Counted from the first letter of the stretch, positions 20,173-31,833 are shown. The stretch is DNA of 64,000 nucleotides from Catenaria anguillulae PL171 (GCA_002102555.1 MCFL01000040.1:124001-188000), one strand, 5' to 3'. The notes: generated by a model from the sequence alone, not told the origin. Made by a program: numbers and translations.

Positions 20173-21374
20173 ATGTCTGCCCCTCTCCAACTCAACCTTA
20201 TTGAAGCCAACCACGCCTCGGGCAACGGTATCGGTCAGTTCACGTCCACGGGCATCGACACGGCCGCCATTGGTCGCATCCAGCCTGGCCAGGATGTGCA
20301 GCTGAACGTGATCCAGCAGAATGCCGCTTCAGGCAACAACATTGGCCAGGCCCAATTCACCAACGTCGACACCTTGGTCCACAACATCAACGCCAACCCG
20401 AACGTGGGCGATGTCCAAGTCAACTTTATCGGCGCCAACCAGGCCAGTGGCAACAACATTGGCCAGACCCAAGTGTCGGATATTGGGGTCACGTCCACAT
20501 CGGGCCACGCTTGGTCGTCGCACTCGCACGCTCATGGTCACGGACAAGGACACGGAGCAACCACGGGCGACATTCAGACCAACATTTTCCAGGCAAACCA
20601 AGCTTCGGGCAACAACATTGGTCAGGCACAACAAGCCAACGTGGACGTGACTGCCGTCAACCATGGATGGGGCCACCTTCACGGCGCAGGCGGCGACGTG
20701 CAGACCAACGTGATTCAGCAGAATGCTGCGTCGGGCAACAACATTGGTCAAGCGCAAAACCTCAATGTCGACGTGACCTCGGTTGCGCACGGCCACGGCC
20801 ACGGTCACCACCACGGCTGGTCGCACCACCACCACCACACGGCCGGTTCGGGTGATGTCCAGACCAACGTGATCCAAGCCAACCAAGCATCGGGCAACAA
20901 CATTGGCCAGTTCCAAAACGCCAACGTGGACGTGACGGCCGTCAACCACGGATGGGGCCATCTGCATGGCGGCACTTCGGGTGACGTGCAAACCAACCTG
21001 ATTCAAGCCAACCAAGCCGCTGGCAACAACATTGGCCAAGCGCAGTTTGCCAAGGTCGATGTGGTTGATGCCTTCCACGGTCACCATGGATGGTCGCACT
21101 CGCAATGGACGTCGGGGCCAATGGAGACATTCAGACCAACGTGATTCAGCAGAACGCGGCCAGCGGCAACGACATTTCGCAGGTGCAGTCGGCCGATGTG
21201 GATGTGTTGGCCGTGGGCAATGGCGTGCACTCGCACCACCATTGGTCGGCGTCGCATGCCGGTGGCGACATTCAGACCAACGTGATTCAAGCCAACCAGG
21301 CCAGCGGCAACAACATTGGTCAATTCCAGAACGCCGATGTCGATGTGGTTTCCTTCTCGTCGGCCGCCTTCTAA
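20173..21374 (+). CDS. Nine-repeat Asn/Gln-rich protein with His-rich loops, copy B (one frame break)
   Basis: An inverted near-identical copy of the gene at 1401-2600, about 400 residues when the frame break is ignored. Up to residue 314 the proteins differ at only three positions by eye: one His to Gln in the first His loop, and Ala-Ala to Gly-Thr after repeat 6. At 21113-21117 copy B has one base fewer than copy A (TCGGGGCC against TCGGGAGCC). This ends the frame at 21144 with a short wrong tail. The remaining two repeats continue intact in the next frame to 21374, with one extra Ala near the C-terminus. Either a real truncation, giving a seven-repeat protein of 323 residues, or a consensus error. 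The intact downstream frame argues that any loss is recent. Confidence 0.8.
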
Positions 21375-21921
21375 AGTGATTGAGTGGACGGTTGTGCAGG
21401 CCTCGGTGGTGAGGCTGCTTCGCTCAGTTGCGAATTGCTCATTCTTGCATGTCTTTCTTGCTTGTACATATCCGATGTTATTTTTTCAATCTTTGTATAC
21501 ATTATACCATTCTTCTGTGCTTGTGCTCATGTTTTGTTGGGGAAATGGGCAGACTGGGCAGACTTGAGACGTGAGAGATCGATGATGTTTCGCCTGGTGA
21601 GACATGAATATTTATAGGACTCTTGAACCACAAGCGTAAGTATTCTTGACAGACATGCATATTCCACCTCACCTCGGTGATTGCACAGATATTCATAGGT
21701 TCATGTCCTCTCTTCATTCGCTTTCTAACATCGATGTCGACAGAGCCTCACAAAAATCATTGGCAACTGAGTGCGCGTGTGGCGTCTCTCACTTTCGCGG
21801 CCGAAGCACATGACGGAAACTTTGTCGGAGCAAAGAGGTTGACCGTCCGTAACCAGACAACATGCACAAAACCGTGCACCCACCCATCCCGGTCCCTCTC
21901 CTTTTCACTTGGACAGTGACC
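21375..21921. other. Intergenic between copy B and the large ankyrin-like gene
   Basis: T-rich sequence at 21440-21530 fits the copy B 3' UTR. The right part is the upstream region of the ankyrin-like gene. Short open frames have no coding character. Confidence 0.45.
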
Positions 21922-24486
21922 ATGGACCCCATTCCCGATGTATTTCATCACCCACACATATCCGCCATGGTTGCTCCAACACTCACCGACGAACTCATCG
22001 AGCTCGTGCTCGTCGCGTCCCTGCGCCCCGTGACTTGTCACCTCACCTCCACCGACCTGTCTGCCCTCCTGCCCTACCTCACTGCGAGCCCGCGTCCGCT
22101 CGCGCCCGACGTGACCTTAACCGCCCTGCACCATCTGCCGTGGATCGACCTGGATTTCGCCAGCCGTGTCGGCGATGTACGGCTCATGGACCTCATGGTC
22201 GACCTCGAACGCCGGCGGAATGGGCGTGCGTTGCAATGGACGCATGGTGCGCTCACAGCGGCTGCTGCGCGTGGGCATGTGCACGTGCTCGACTGGTGGC
22301 TCAACCAGCGACATTTACAAGTCGAGTGGGTCGGGTTGCTGACGCCGGCACTGCGTGGCGGCCACATCAAAGTGCTTGAGTGGTGGGCAGCGTCGGGGCT
22401 CAAGATGTACTTTACGCAGCCCATCATGCCGGCCATCCCCTTGCGCATGGGGCCAAACATGCTTGCGTGTGTCCAGTGGGTATACGCACACCAATGTGAC
22501 TTGGTTTGGCAAGACAACGAGGCGCAAAGCGCACAGCACGCCAAGGTGCTCGTGCAACGGCTCGTCACGCACTCCTACTGTCCGCAAGTGTACGAGTGGG
22601 CACGGGCGCAGGACGACTTGGGCGACTTGGACGCGCATGCAATTGTCGCGGGAGCGATCCGGTGGCGCGCTCACGAGGCCCTGGATTGGGCTATTGGCCA
22701 GGGCAAGCTCATGACGCATGGCCAGTTGCGCGAGGCCATGCCAAAGATTATTGCCGACGTGCTGCCCGTGCAAATCTCGATGCGCCGCAATCCGCCAAAG
22801 CCCGCGGCTGCCAAGCCCTCGTCAGGGTATTGCACAAAGGGCCTGCCCGATGCCGTGTCCATGACCGGCAAATCCCAAGAGCTGCGGTGGCTCGTCGAGA
22901 CCGACTCGGGTGCCACAATGCTTGACCTTGCCGGGTTCAACGCCATGAAGCGGTTGATTTTGCTGGTTGCGCGCGAGGGCGACGTCAACTTGTTGCGCCA
23001 AATTGAGGCCAAGGGCCACATGACCGTGTCGAATGGGGTGCTTGTGGCTGCGGTTGAATCGGGAAACGTCGAAGCAGTCGAGTATGTGCTTGGGCGCATG
23101 GCTTCGAGTACCAAGGTGGACGAGCGTGCGTGCGAAAAGTGTATGCAAGACGTAATCAACGTCGTCAATTGGCACGGCGGCAAGGTCCATGAGTCGGTTG
23201 GCGCACTGCTGGATACGCTGGTTGCACACGGGATTTCGCCATTGCCAGAGCGGTCACGCGAGTACTTGGTTGCAGCCATCGAGTCGCAACTGTTGCCCGA
23301 GATTTCGTGGTGGAGCAAACAGCGCGATTGTGCCAGTCTGCTCGCAAGCGACCCAGCCATGTTTCCAACCTTGTTTAATGCCCCATCCGCATTGTCGCGG
23401 GCATGTCAAGTTGGCAATGCCGAGTTTCTCGAGTGGTGGATGGGCCAAACCAACGTGGATCTTGACGAGCTGCTCGAGCCCGATATGGTGTGTATGGCGG
23501 CCACCTTGGGCCATCTCAACATCCTCAAGATACTGTACGCAGGCGTCCCGCACCTCCTCCACGAATACGCAAAGTACCCAAAATCCGATTTCACCATGCC
23601 GCGGTTCCAGTTCCAAGCCATGTATGCAGCGGCCGATGCCGAGCTGCAGGAAACCAACACGCTCATGGATCGCGAGACGCGCATCACCATCATTGACAGC
23701 GTGTCGTCGTCCAGCGTCAACCCAAAGTCGGTCGCGGCAACAGTCAAGGTGCTCGACTGGTGGCTTCACGAGGCGCGCTTGCCCATGTACTACACCAAGT
23801 ATGCCATGGACGCTGCGAGCCGCCATGGCGCGTTTCCCATTCTTGATTGGTGGTTGGCGAACAAGAGTCATCTCGAGCTCAAGTACTCGCCGGCAGCGCT
23901 CAACACACAGTGCAACGCCAACCGGTACCGCCCTGGCAACGATGGCGCGTTCCGCCTTGACACGCGCGTGCTCCACTGGTGGCACAAGAGCAAGCTGCGT
24001 GCGGGATTTGACCGTGTTTGGCTGCATGACTACCAGTGCGACCACATGGATCCAAGTGCCAATTTCGAGACGGCGTCCGAGTGCTTCTTTTGTGGCAACA
24101 GCGCCGCCAATTTTCCCTTGTTGTTTGAGTGTACCGAGGCCGGGCAGATGCATTTGGATCGCATCTTTGAGATTGGGTTGGAGCCTGCGCTCAAGCCGCC
24201 GGTTGGCAGGTTGTTGTTGCGCATGGCGGTAAGGCATTATCGGCCGGCATGGATGGAGCAGGATGACATGGATGTTTCCGCGTACACGGAGCGGTTGCGG
24301 GACTTGTTTGGCGAGTTGTGGGACGATGGGAACAGGGTGCAGGAAAGGCAAATCAAGTATTTGACCAACAAGCCCGAGGGTGTGACGGCGATAATGGGAG
24401 GAATGGGATTGCTGGGGAATGGGATGAACGTGCAAATGATGCAGGCCATGATGGGCGGAGGAATGGAGTTGCAGGGAATGGAATGA
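21922..24486 (+). CDS. Large ankyrin-like repeat protein
   Basis: A single exon of 854 residues from the ATG at 21922 (GTGACCATGG context); an in-frame ATG at 21862 would add 20 residues. The N-terminal 60 residues (T-L-T-D-E-L-I-E-L-V-L) look like a short helical cap. Degenerate ankyrin-type repeats follow, with the family hallmark V-L-(D/E)-W-W at many repeat ends (for example G-H-V-H-V-L-D-W-W, G-H-I-K-V-L-E-W-W, E-F-L-E-W-W). A C-terminal part includes C-x-x-C-type cysteines (E-C-F-F-C-G) and ends in a Met/Gly-rich tail (M-M-G-G-G-M). It has no signal peptide or enzyme motif. It is the best-preserved member of the family here and the template for recognising the broken copies at 0.4-0.75 and 57.5-59.5 kb. 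Confidence 0.78.
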   Translation: MDPIPDVFHHPHISAMVAPTLTDELIELVLVASLRPVTCHLTSTDLSALLPYLTASPRPLAPDVTLTALHHLPWIDLDFASRVGDVRLMDLMVDLERRRNGRALQWTHGALTAAAARGHVHVLDWWLNQRHLQVEWVGLLTPALRGGHIKVLEWWAASGLKMYFTQPIMPAIPLRMGPNMLACVQWVYAHQCDLVWQDNEAQSAQHAKVLVQRLVTHSYCPQVYEWARAQDDLGDLDAHAIVAGAIRWRAHEALDWAIGQGKLMTHGQLREAMPKIIADVLPVQISMRRNPPKPAAAKPSSGYCTKGLPDAVSMTGKSQELRWLVETDSGATMLDLAGFNAMKRLILLVAREGDVNLLRQIEAKGHMTVSNGVLVAAVESGNVEAVEYVLGRMASSTKVDERACEKCMQDVINVVNWHGGKVHESVGALLDTLVAHGISPLPERSREYLVAAIESQLLPEISWWSKQRDCASLLASDPAMFPTLFNAPSALSRACQVGNAEFLEWWMGQTNVDLDELLEPDMVCMAATLGHLNILKILYAGVPHLLHEYAKYPKSDFTMPRFQFQAMYAAADAELQETNTLMDRETRITIIDSVSSSSVNPKSVAATVKVLDWWLHEARLPMYYTKYAMDAASRHGAFPILDWWLANKSHLELKYSPAALNTQCNANRYRPGNDGAFRLDTRVLHWWHKSKLRAGFDRVWLHDYQCDHMDPSANFETASECFFCGNSAANFPLLFECTEAGQMHLDRIFEIGLEPALKPPVGRLLLRMAVRHYRPAWMEQDDMDVSAYTERLRDLFGELWDDGNRVQERQIKYLTNKPEGVTAIMGGMGLLGNGMNVQMMQAMMGGGMELQGME

Positions 24487-25381
24487 TCCCTGTGCTTGTG
24501 TTGTGCATTTGCTTCCCCCAATCAGAAATGCGATAGTTGCTTTTAGGCTGAAAATGGGAATCTATGTCAGTGTCCGACAGGTGTCCGACTCCAGGCCCGA
24601 GGATGTATGTATGGAATCGTTTACACTCGGCTTGGAGGAAAGTATCGCGCAATGGTCGGGAGGGATCGGTACACGCGCAAGAAAGACCGCGCGTTTGTTG
24701 TTGAGATTATGACTGCGCCAAGGGACGAGGTCGGTATTCCATCCCTTGCCTCGGCTTTCAGCTACGCGGCACTGGTTGACCGGAGGGTCACGGCTGCACA
24801 ACAAATCGACATGTTGCAAGTCAGTGGTGGGGCTGCAGTCGCGCAGGGTCAGTGAGTCGCCATCCCACGACGGTGAAAAGGGGTCTCACCCGTTCATGTT
24901 CCCGACTGTATTCTTTCAACTCTTTTTGTGTCCAGTCTCCTCTGTGTAATTGTACATCACCTCGTCTTTTCATTTGAAATGGTTTGTGAAATGTATTTCC
25001 AGCACAGAGCCATGGTCCTGTCACCTTGCAACAGTTCGTGAGCGGAGGACTTACTGCTGAAAGATGGGAATGCCACTAATCCAAGTCAATCGGATCCTCA
25101 CCCTGCTTGTCATGACCCGCTTCCTGCTGCTCTGCCAGACATGTAGGTAGATTGACTCATCCTCATCTGCCGAGGTCATCTCCATGACAAAGATGTAATG
25201 GAGTAATGGAAGCTGCCAGGTTTGACCAGCAGGATGTGACACAAATTGACTGCAAAGGCCAAGTGTCGGGTCTGTGTCTGTGCTTGAACCAAATAAATGT
25301 ATTCGCACGTGCAGCTCCTCAGCGAGAGACAATGGGTTTCATTCATCATGTGTCCCATATGGAGGTATAGAAACCAACTAC
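24487..25381. other. Intergenic, nothing recognised
   Basis: About 900 bases between the convergent ankyrin-like gene and the ubiquitin hydrolase. Small open frames on both strands lack coding bias. The right end is presumably the 3' UTR of the hydrolase. Confidence 0.45.
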
Positions 25382-26231
25382 CTATGCTTCGGGCACAAGT
25401 GCCATGAGCGTAAACTGAATGTTTTCTGGATCGCGTGCCATAAACTCCTTGACCACATGGACGACATTCTAAAGTCAAGGAAGAGGGTCAGCTGATTGCA
25501 GATCAAAGTCAACCATGCAACACACCAAGACGTACATCCAGCAAATGCTCACTCACTGGCCTCAATCCCTTTGCCTCATGCACGACCGGTCCAGCCTTGC
25601 GCCCATCAAACTCCACAACCGCCTCATCGTCCCCCTTGGCAACAAATGCAACAAAATGCAAATCCACATCGTCCTCTGCATCTGGCGTGGCCGACTGACC
25701 CATCACGGCCACCTCACCATGGGCCTCGCCTACAAGCATATGGCCTTTGCCCTTGTCCAAATACGCGGCGCGATCTGCGGGCACAGCCAGCGCGCCCAAG
25801 TCTGTGTGCAGCGTGTGCAAGAGCGACCCGTGCATGAGCACACCGGGCTTGTGTGTGTTGTTGAGGACCGCATGAAGTACGGCCATTGTGCCGCAGGCGT
25901 TGCCGATGGTTTGTGGAATGTACATGCCGGCCGCAGCCGCCGCGGGCGTCGCGGGCGTGGAGGTGGAGGCAAACAGGCGCGCGTGTTCTTGTGCACGATA
26001 TTCTTCGTATTTCGGGGTGACGGGAAACAAGAGGACAATGGCAATGGCGCCAGACGGGACCATGGCCAGGAGTTCCGGGTCCAGGCCGTACACGTCGACC
26101 CACGAGTAGCCAATGACGCCGAGCTTGGCCGTGAAGGCGTTGAGCACTTCCGGGTTGGCTTCGAGCGGGATCCAATGCGACTTGACATCGGGCGCGGCGG
26201 GTGTCTCGGGGGTGGGGATGGTGGGTGCCAT
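25382..26231 (-). CDS. Ubiquitin C-terminal hydrolase, UCHL1/UCHL3 (peptidase C12) type
   Basis: Two exons, 26231-25536 and 25468-25382 (intron 67 nt, donor GTACGT, phase 0), encode 260 residues. The catalytic set is complete: oxyanion Gln107 in P-Q-T-I-G-N-A-C, nucleophile Cys113, His192 in V-D-L-H-F-V-A-F and Asp209 in E-F-D-G-R. The C-terminal exon supplies the helix and strand V-V-K-E-F-M-A-R-D-P-E and I-Q-F-T-L-M-A-L typical of UCHL3; without it the protein would be truncated, which supports the splice. The enzyme cleaves small adducts and precursors from the ubiquitin C-terminus. A short Ala-rich insert (about 90-103) lies before the Gln motif. The start is the ATG at 26231; an upstream extension with no domain content was rejected. 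Confidence 0.92.
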
Positions 26232-26872
26232 GGTGGAAAGCGGTACTGTATGTGATGTGCAGAGTGTAGAGTTAATACTCATTCGGGGTGTGTGATTCAT
26301 GGGCCAACTATGAAATAATCACTGGCCTTGAATGTGAATGTGAATGTGAATGTGAATGTGAATGCCGGTCGTGTCTCTCGAATCAAAGCCCACCGATCAG
26401 TTTCTGTTCCACCCATTTTCCACGAGCCTTCCATGGACGAGTCATCCTTGCACTTGATATCTTTAAACCCTCTTGGCCGCGACAAGGATAGCGTATGTAC
26501 AAGTGCACCGGACAAGCACCGACCCTGAGCAAAGCATTTGCGTGACCGATTCCGACCAACTGCGCCAATGCGGTGCCAGTGTGCCAGCTCGGCTGTTGGA
26601 CTCGCATTCTGGTCTGACGCGGGGTTCCTGCTGAGTGCTGAGCTCTGAGTTCTGCTCCCAAATGTTCTGTCTCGACCATTTTCCACCATTTTCGGGCTGC
26701 ATGGCGCCCCACGATATCGTTCTTCATTGCCTCCTTCGTTCTGTGCCTATTGCATGCCTTCGCGAGCAACAGTGTGGAAATGTCAGATTCGCGGCAGCAA
26801 GTCAACCCAACCACAGAATCGCCCGCACAATGGATGGCGCAAGTTCCGGCATCTGACGTTTCGAAGCAGCCA
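26232..26872. other. Intergenic with a GAATGT hexamer repeat
   Basis: About six copies of GAATGT run from 26330 to 26364. The rest has no supported gene and is the upstream region of the hydrolase. Confidence 0.5.
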
Positions 26873-27460
26873 TTAGCGTGGCGCCATCACAACCTTGCCC
26901 ATTCCCAACTTCCAGATCTCGTGCGGTACCCAATACGAGCTCGCCGACGTCGCGTGACGAGTGGAACGGCACTGGACGGATTGCTCACTACAAGGGCGGG
27001 CGTGCCAAGCGACCAGCTGGGTGTGCTGATTGTTGAGCATGTTGTAGTCCATCTGCTGGTAGACGAGCGACATGGGGAATGTCTCCGGCGCGCACAGGCG
27101 CGCCTCACCCGAAATCCTTAAGGATAGCGTTGAAGTGCATTGAGCTGTAGGCCGACAGCTTGACTCCGTTGTTGTATCCGACATTTTCCACACGGGCCAC
27201 CAACGGACAAGCAAGTGCTCCACAGCCCCCGGCCGTGGCCGGCCGTCAGGGCCAGGCATTTTGGTCAATAACGGCATCCGACGGTTCTCCGGCAGTCAGC
27301 CAGCGTTCGGGTTCGCATCGGGCGCAAACCAGTCGCAAAACTTGACGTTGTCGCGCAGCCTCGAGCGGACGTTGACAAGGTTGAGCAATACGAAGCACTC
27401 GCGGCAAACATACTCCCAGGATAAGCGGGTGTGATGAGACGTGTGCACGGATGCCTGTCA
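26873..27460 (-). pseudogene. Eroded coding remnant of unknown family
   Basis: Read on the minus strand, several protein-like stretches sit in different frames with stops between them. One, near 27430-27310, has W-E-Y-V-C-R-E-C-F-V-L-L-N-L and R-D-N-V-K-F-C-D-W-F. A second, near 27190-27110, has Y-N-N-G-V-K-L-S-A-Y. A third, near 27090-26880, has Y-Q-Q-M-D-Y-N-M-L-N-N-Q. Codon bias in each piece is like real genes here. I do not recognise the family; a decayed transposase or a lost host gene are both possible. There is no start codon or intact frame. Confidence 0.4.
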
Positions 27461-27791
27461 TCGAGTTCACGAATCAGAGTGACATTCAGCTGAATGCAAT
27501 GTTGAATGGCCACAAGCTATACCACACGAGGCGGCGCCAGCGCCACTTGGGCCCAAGTTGTTCATGGCTGCCCAACCATTTCGATTCGCTTGGCCGCCCT
27601 TGGCAGACATCTTCTTCAAGTTTACAAAGCAAAGTGAGACAAGCAACCCATATGTATGTGCAAAAATTCAAGACTAAACGCAAAACACAGGTTCCAAAAA
27701 CTCACGCAAAAAGTCAAGAGGGGAACCATTTGATAAGGAAAAAAATGTCAAGTCAGGACGCAAGAAACGCAGCGTGCACGACCTTGAGATG

Positions 27792-30700
27792 TTAGTAACC
27801 ATACTTCTCCTTCAACTCCCACTCCTCCAACCACGCCTTGACGGCTTCGCCATCCCGCTCGATCCAGCCCAAAAGCGCCTCAGTGCGATCATACACCTCG
27901 GCAAGCTTGCGGCTAAACGCCTTGGTGTCCTTGTCAGCAAAGAAGGCCTTGACCTCGTCGAGCTCGGCGCGCGTCGCAAGCACCGACGTCGCGGCACTCA
28001 CACACCCGCCCAACATGCCAAACTGGCCCTCGTACCGCTTGGCGAGCATGTCCCAGTTGGCCACAAGGAATGCCCACGTGGCACGGCGCGCTGCTGGGTT
28101 GCCGCCGAGCGATCCGAAAATGTAGTGAATGTCGCCGGGACGCACAAGCTTGTCGTCGACACTGAGGTCGAGTGCCTTGGCAATGATCTCGGGCGACTTG
28201 GATTGACCAAGGGCAGTCAGGGCAGCGTACTTTTGGTCCGTCACCTCGGTCGTCTTGTACACATTGAGCACTTGGTCCCACTCGGCTTGTCCGCCGTTGG
28301 ACACGACAATGTGGAACACGACGCGGAAGAGCTCGGGGGCAATCGCGTCCTGGTCGCCGGCAATAAACTTGGCAAACCGGGCCTGCGCCTCGGCAACCAC
28401 TTCCTTGTGACCAGCCATACCAGCATGCGACACCATGGTGGGGCGAAGCAATTTCATGAGCGGCGACTCGCCGGGCACACCCTCAAACCCGATACGCTTG
28501 GCGTGCGGGGCAAAGACGGCACGACGCAGGGCATTGACGCGCTCCTGATCCTGCTCGGGCGAGGCGTACAGCAAGCCGCGCAGCACATTCACGTCCAAAG
28601 CGGCCTCGGCAAGCACCACATACTCGCGCTCGTTGGGCACCATGGTGAGCACCAGGTCGAGGAACTGCGCAGTGGGCATGTACCCTGCACGTGCAAGCGA
28701 AAAGGCATCGTCGAGCAGAGCAAGACGGTCGCGCGTGGGCAAACGGCCCTCTGCGGCAGCCGCACCAAGCTTGCGGAGGTGATCGGCGCCATACGCCACA
28801 CGGTACAGACCCGAGCGATCCTGGTTGACGAGGAAGGTGGGAACGGCCGCGCCCTGGGCAGTCACGAGATCCACATCGAGCTTCTTGGCAGTCATGAGCT
28901 CGGACGACACAACGCGCGGCACCTTGTCCTTGGACTCGGGCACGGCGGCAATGTTGAGCGGCAAAGGCCAAGTGACTTGGTCCTCTTCAGGCTTGACGTC
29001 GCCCGTGCGCAAGTACCGCTTTTGCGAGAGGTGCAAGCGCGAGCCAGAGCCAGAGCCAGACTCGAGAGCAGACTCAGTCACCGAGAGCACCGGGTAGCCC
29101 GTCTCGGACGTCCACAAGCCCATCACGGCACCAACGTCGCGGCCAGACACCTCAGAAAGCGCGGCCCACAGGTCGAGCGTCGTGGCGTTTTGGTAGGCGT
29201 GGCGGGCAATGTACTTGCGGATACCCTCAAAGAAGACATCGGTACCAAGCCATTGGGTCAGCATGTGAATGACCGACGCGCCCTTAGAGTACGACTGAAA
29301 GGAATTACACGAGTGCGAACAAAACCGGTGAGTTATTGCAATAGCCAAGAATGGTTGGATGGGAACACGGGAGACATGCGTACAATTGAGTCAAAGATTT
29401 GGTCAATTTCCTTAGCATCGAGCACCTCGACTTGGATCGGGTGCGACGAACGCAAACCGTCCACGTTGAGGGCGTACGACTGGTCGTCGGCAATGAACTG
29501 GGTCCAGATACTGTTGGATGGAGCGAGTTGGCATAAAGGACAAAATCTTGCGAAAAACAACGAAGAATGAACGTACTCCCACTCGGGGAACAAAACACCG
29601 GCTCCGTACGTGCCCACCCAAGTCGCAAAGCCTTCGTTGAGCCAAAGTTCGTCCCACTATGTATCCCCATGGTTCAAGATTGCGCAAGTGAGTTGACATT
29701 CCAAGCGGGGCCGCAGCGGAACATATGTGAACGCACCTCAACAAATGTAACCAAATTGCCAAACCACTGGTGCGCCAACTCGTGCGTAACCGTCGTAGCG
29801 ACCTGGGTTTTGGCCTGGATCGATCCCTTCTCGTCGTCGACCAACAAGGCCACCGTGCGGTATGTGATCTGATGTGCCAGTGCAAAAACAGACAACCAAG
29901 CGTCAGAAAAATGTGCCCGCCGAACGACGCATACACGCACATGCATATGATGCCAACGTACAAGACCCCAGTTCTCCATGGCGCCGGCCGCAAAGTCGGG
30001 AACCGCAATTTGGTCGCACTTGGTCAACGGGTACGCGACACCGAAAATCTCCGAGAAGAGCTCGAGTGTCTTGACGGCGCACGCAAGGGCAAAGCGGCCC
30101 TTGTTGACGGAACCCTTGGTCGTGTAGACACGGCAGCGGACGGGCGTGGGCAAATGAGCCGTGGGGCGGGTAAACGCCTCGATCCATTCGAACTCGCCGA
30201 TGGCCCAAGCGAGCAACTATGCATTTCAATTCGTACGTCAAGTGTGTGTATGTGAGTTAAACAACCAAAGATAGTGAGCAAGAAGAAAAAGAAAAAGAAA
30301 AACATACGTAGGTCGACATGATGGGCGTCTTGGCAAACTTGACGACCCGCTTTTCGCCCTCCTCCTTGTCCTCAACCACCTCAGTGTTGGACAAGGCCGT
30401 CAAGTGCTTGTCGACAATCAGGGTGACATCAAACGTGGCCTTGAGCTTGGGCTCGTCAAAGCACGGCAACGCCCTGCGTGCCTCGGTGGCTTCAAACTGC
30501 GTCACGCCCATGACCTTTTCGGCGCCCGTCTCGAGGTCGGTATACGTCGACCGATAGTAGCCCATCATCTTGTTGTTGATCGTGCCCGTAAAGTCAATCA
30601 CAAGCTGCACGTCCTTGAGCCCGGCACCGAGCGTGCCGTCAATGGGGAGCACAACCGTCTGCTCGTCGGCGTCGTACTCGGGGGTGCCCGTGGCAAACTC

Positions 30701-30958
30701 GCGGCGCTCGCCACCGGCGCCAACAAGGATCTTGGCCGATTGGATTTCGAGCTCGAGGGCGTTGAGCTTGAGAAACGAGGTTTCGGCAACAATGTCGAGG
30801 TCGATGGTGACTTTGCCCTTGTAGGTGAAGTCGGTCATGTTCGAGTCCACGACCAGCGAGTAGTGGCGCGGGATGGCGTGCTTGGGCAGCTCGATACGCT
30901 GGCCAGTGGCCGTGGAGGCGGCAGGAGTGCCTGCAGCGGGGTTGGTGGGGGCGCACAT
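27792..30958 (-). CDS. M1-family zinc aminopeptidase (puromycin-sensitive / Ape2 type)
   Basis: Six exons: 30958-30308, 30216-29962, 29868-29737, 29656-29577, 29510-29384 and 29294-27792, with five introns of 66-93 nt. The joined protein has 915 residues, the usual size. The substrate-binding G-A-M-E-N motif is at 295-299. The zinc site H-E-L-A-H (331-335) is followed, after exactly 18 residues, by Glu354 in L-N-E-G-F, a spacing that only works with these splice sites. S-Y-S-K-G-A-S-V-I and the 500-residue C-terminal helical ERAP1-like part follow. M1 enzymes remove N-terminal residues from peptides. There is no signal peptide or membrane segment, so a cytosolic enzyme of the Aap1/Ape2/PSA branch is likely. 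All five donors are GT(A/G)(T/C)G(T/C). Confidence 0.95.
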
Positions 30959-31656
30959 GGTGGTTGGTATGTGTGTGTATGTGTTGTGAGTAAGTGTGTC
31001 TATGTGGTGAAAGAGTGATGGGGGGGGAGGCATGCGGCTTTAACTCCAAAGAGAGACAAGTTGATGGAAACACGGCAGAAATGCCTGGCGCACACGGTCA
31101 TGCATGGTGAGGCGACGAAACGAACGTCGGCCACCGATTCGATGCCTGACCAACTCAACACAACTTAAACTCACGGCTCTAGCCTCGGCCCGACCCATTG
31201 CTTTCAAGCGCCATGATTGGCTGGAACGGCGTGTTGTTCGCACCTTGACTGCGCCAGCCGCCACGTCGCAGATTGACGCGTTGGCGATGGCGGGACGCCG
31301 ATCGGTCGCGTCTGACCGATGGAGAGGCGCGAGACGAATCGGAGGTAGTGCCACCTCAGGACCTCCTAGCAACCGCAAACATGATCCATATACTTTGCCG
31401 ATAGCAATGTAAAGTGGCAGGCACCCACCGCAGTAGCATCTCCCAGCCCGCCCACACCCTCCAACAAAAGGACAGAATCCGTGGGCCATCTCACCATTTC
31501 ACACCCAGAGGGCAGATCCGTGCCATTTTGGACGAGTGTGCAGCTTGCGCATTTCCTCAGGCCCCAATGGAAGAGTGGCCATGGTCATATCTCAATCTTG
31601 TGCGCCAAATGGCGATCCGCGCCAGACGCTTCGAATGAACTCGTCGTGGTTCGCGA
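30959..31656. other. Upstream region of the aminopeptidase, no gene supported
   Basis: About 700 bases. Short frames on both strands have no consistent coding bias. Confidence 0.4.
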
Positions 31657-31833
31657 CTATACCATGATGGCTCGGTCGTGCACGTCCACGTGTGCGCCCT
31701 TGACGTTGAGAATGTATCTGTATCCGAGGAACGTCATGTACCGCCTGATGTGGTACTCTGAACGGCGGATGGCCCGCAGGTCGGAATTCACTTGGGCGCC
31801 GACGGTGCCTTGCAGCAGGGTACTGAATCTATA
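31657..31833 (-). pseudogene. Short coding-like remnant, family unknown
   Basis: A 58-codon minus-strand frame ending in TAG reads like a folded protein: L-L-Q-G-T-V-G-A-Q-V-N, then R-R-Y-M-T-F-L-G-Y-R-Y and V-D-V-H-D-R-A. It is preceded by a possible splice acceptor (CTGCATACAG) just upstream and followed, in another frame, by a second protein-like run (H-D-E-F-I-R-S-V-W-R). There is no start codon. It is probably an exon or fragment of a decayed gene; chance is possible. Confidence 0.3.

Larger units (their letters stand above)
1401..21374. repeat. 1.2-kb inverted repeat pair enclosing 17.6 kb
   Basis: The two arms are 1401-2600 and 20173-21374, the coding parts of repeat genes A and B, in opposite orientation with their 5' ends facing each other. 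Arms are nearly identical at base level by eye. The loop contains eight other gene loci. Confidence 0.85.
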
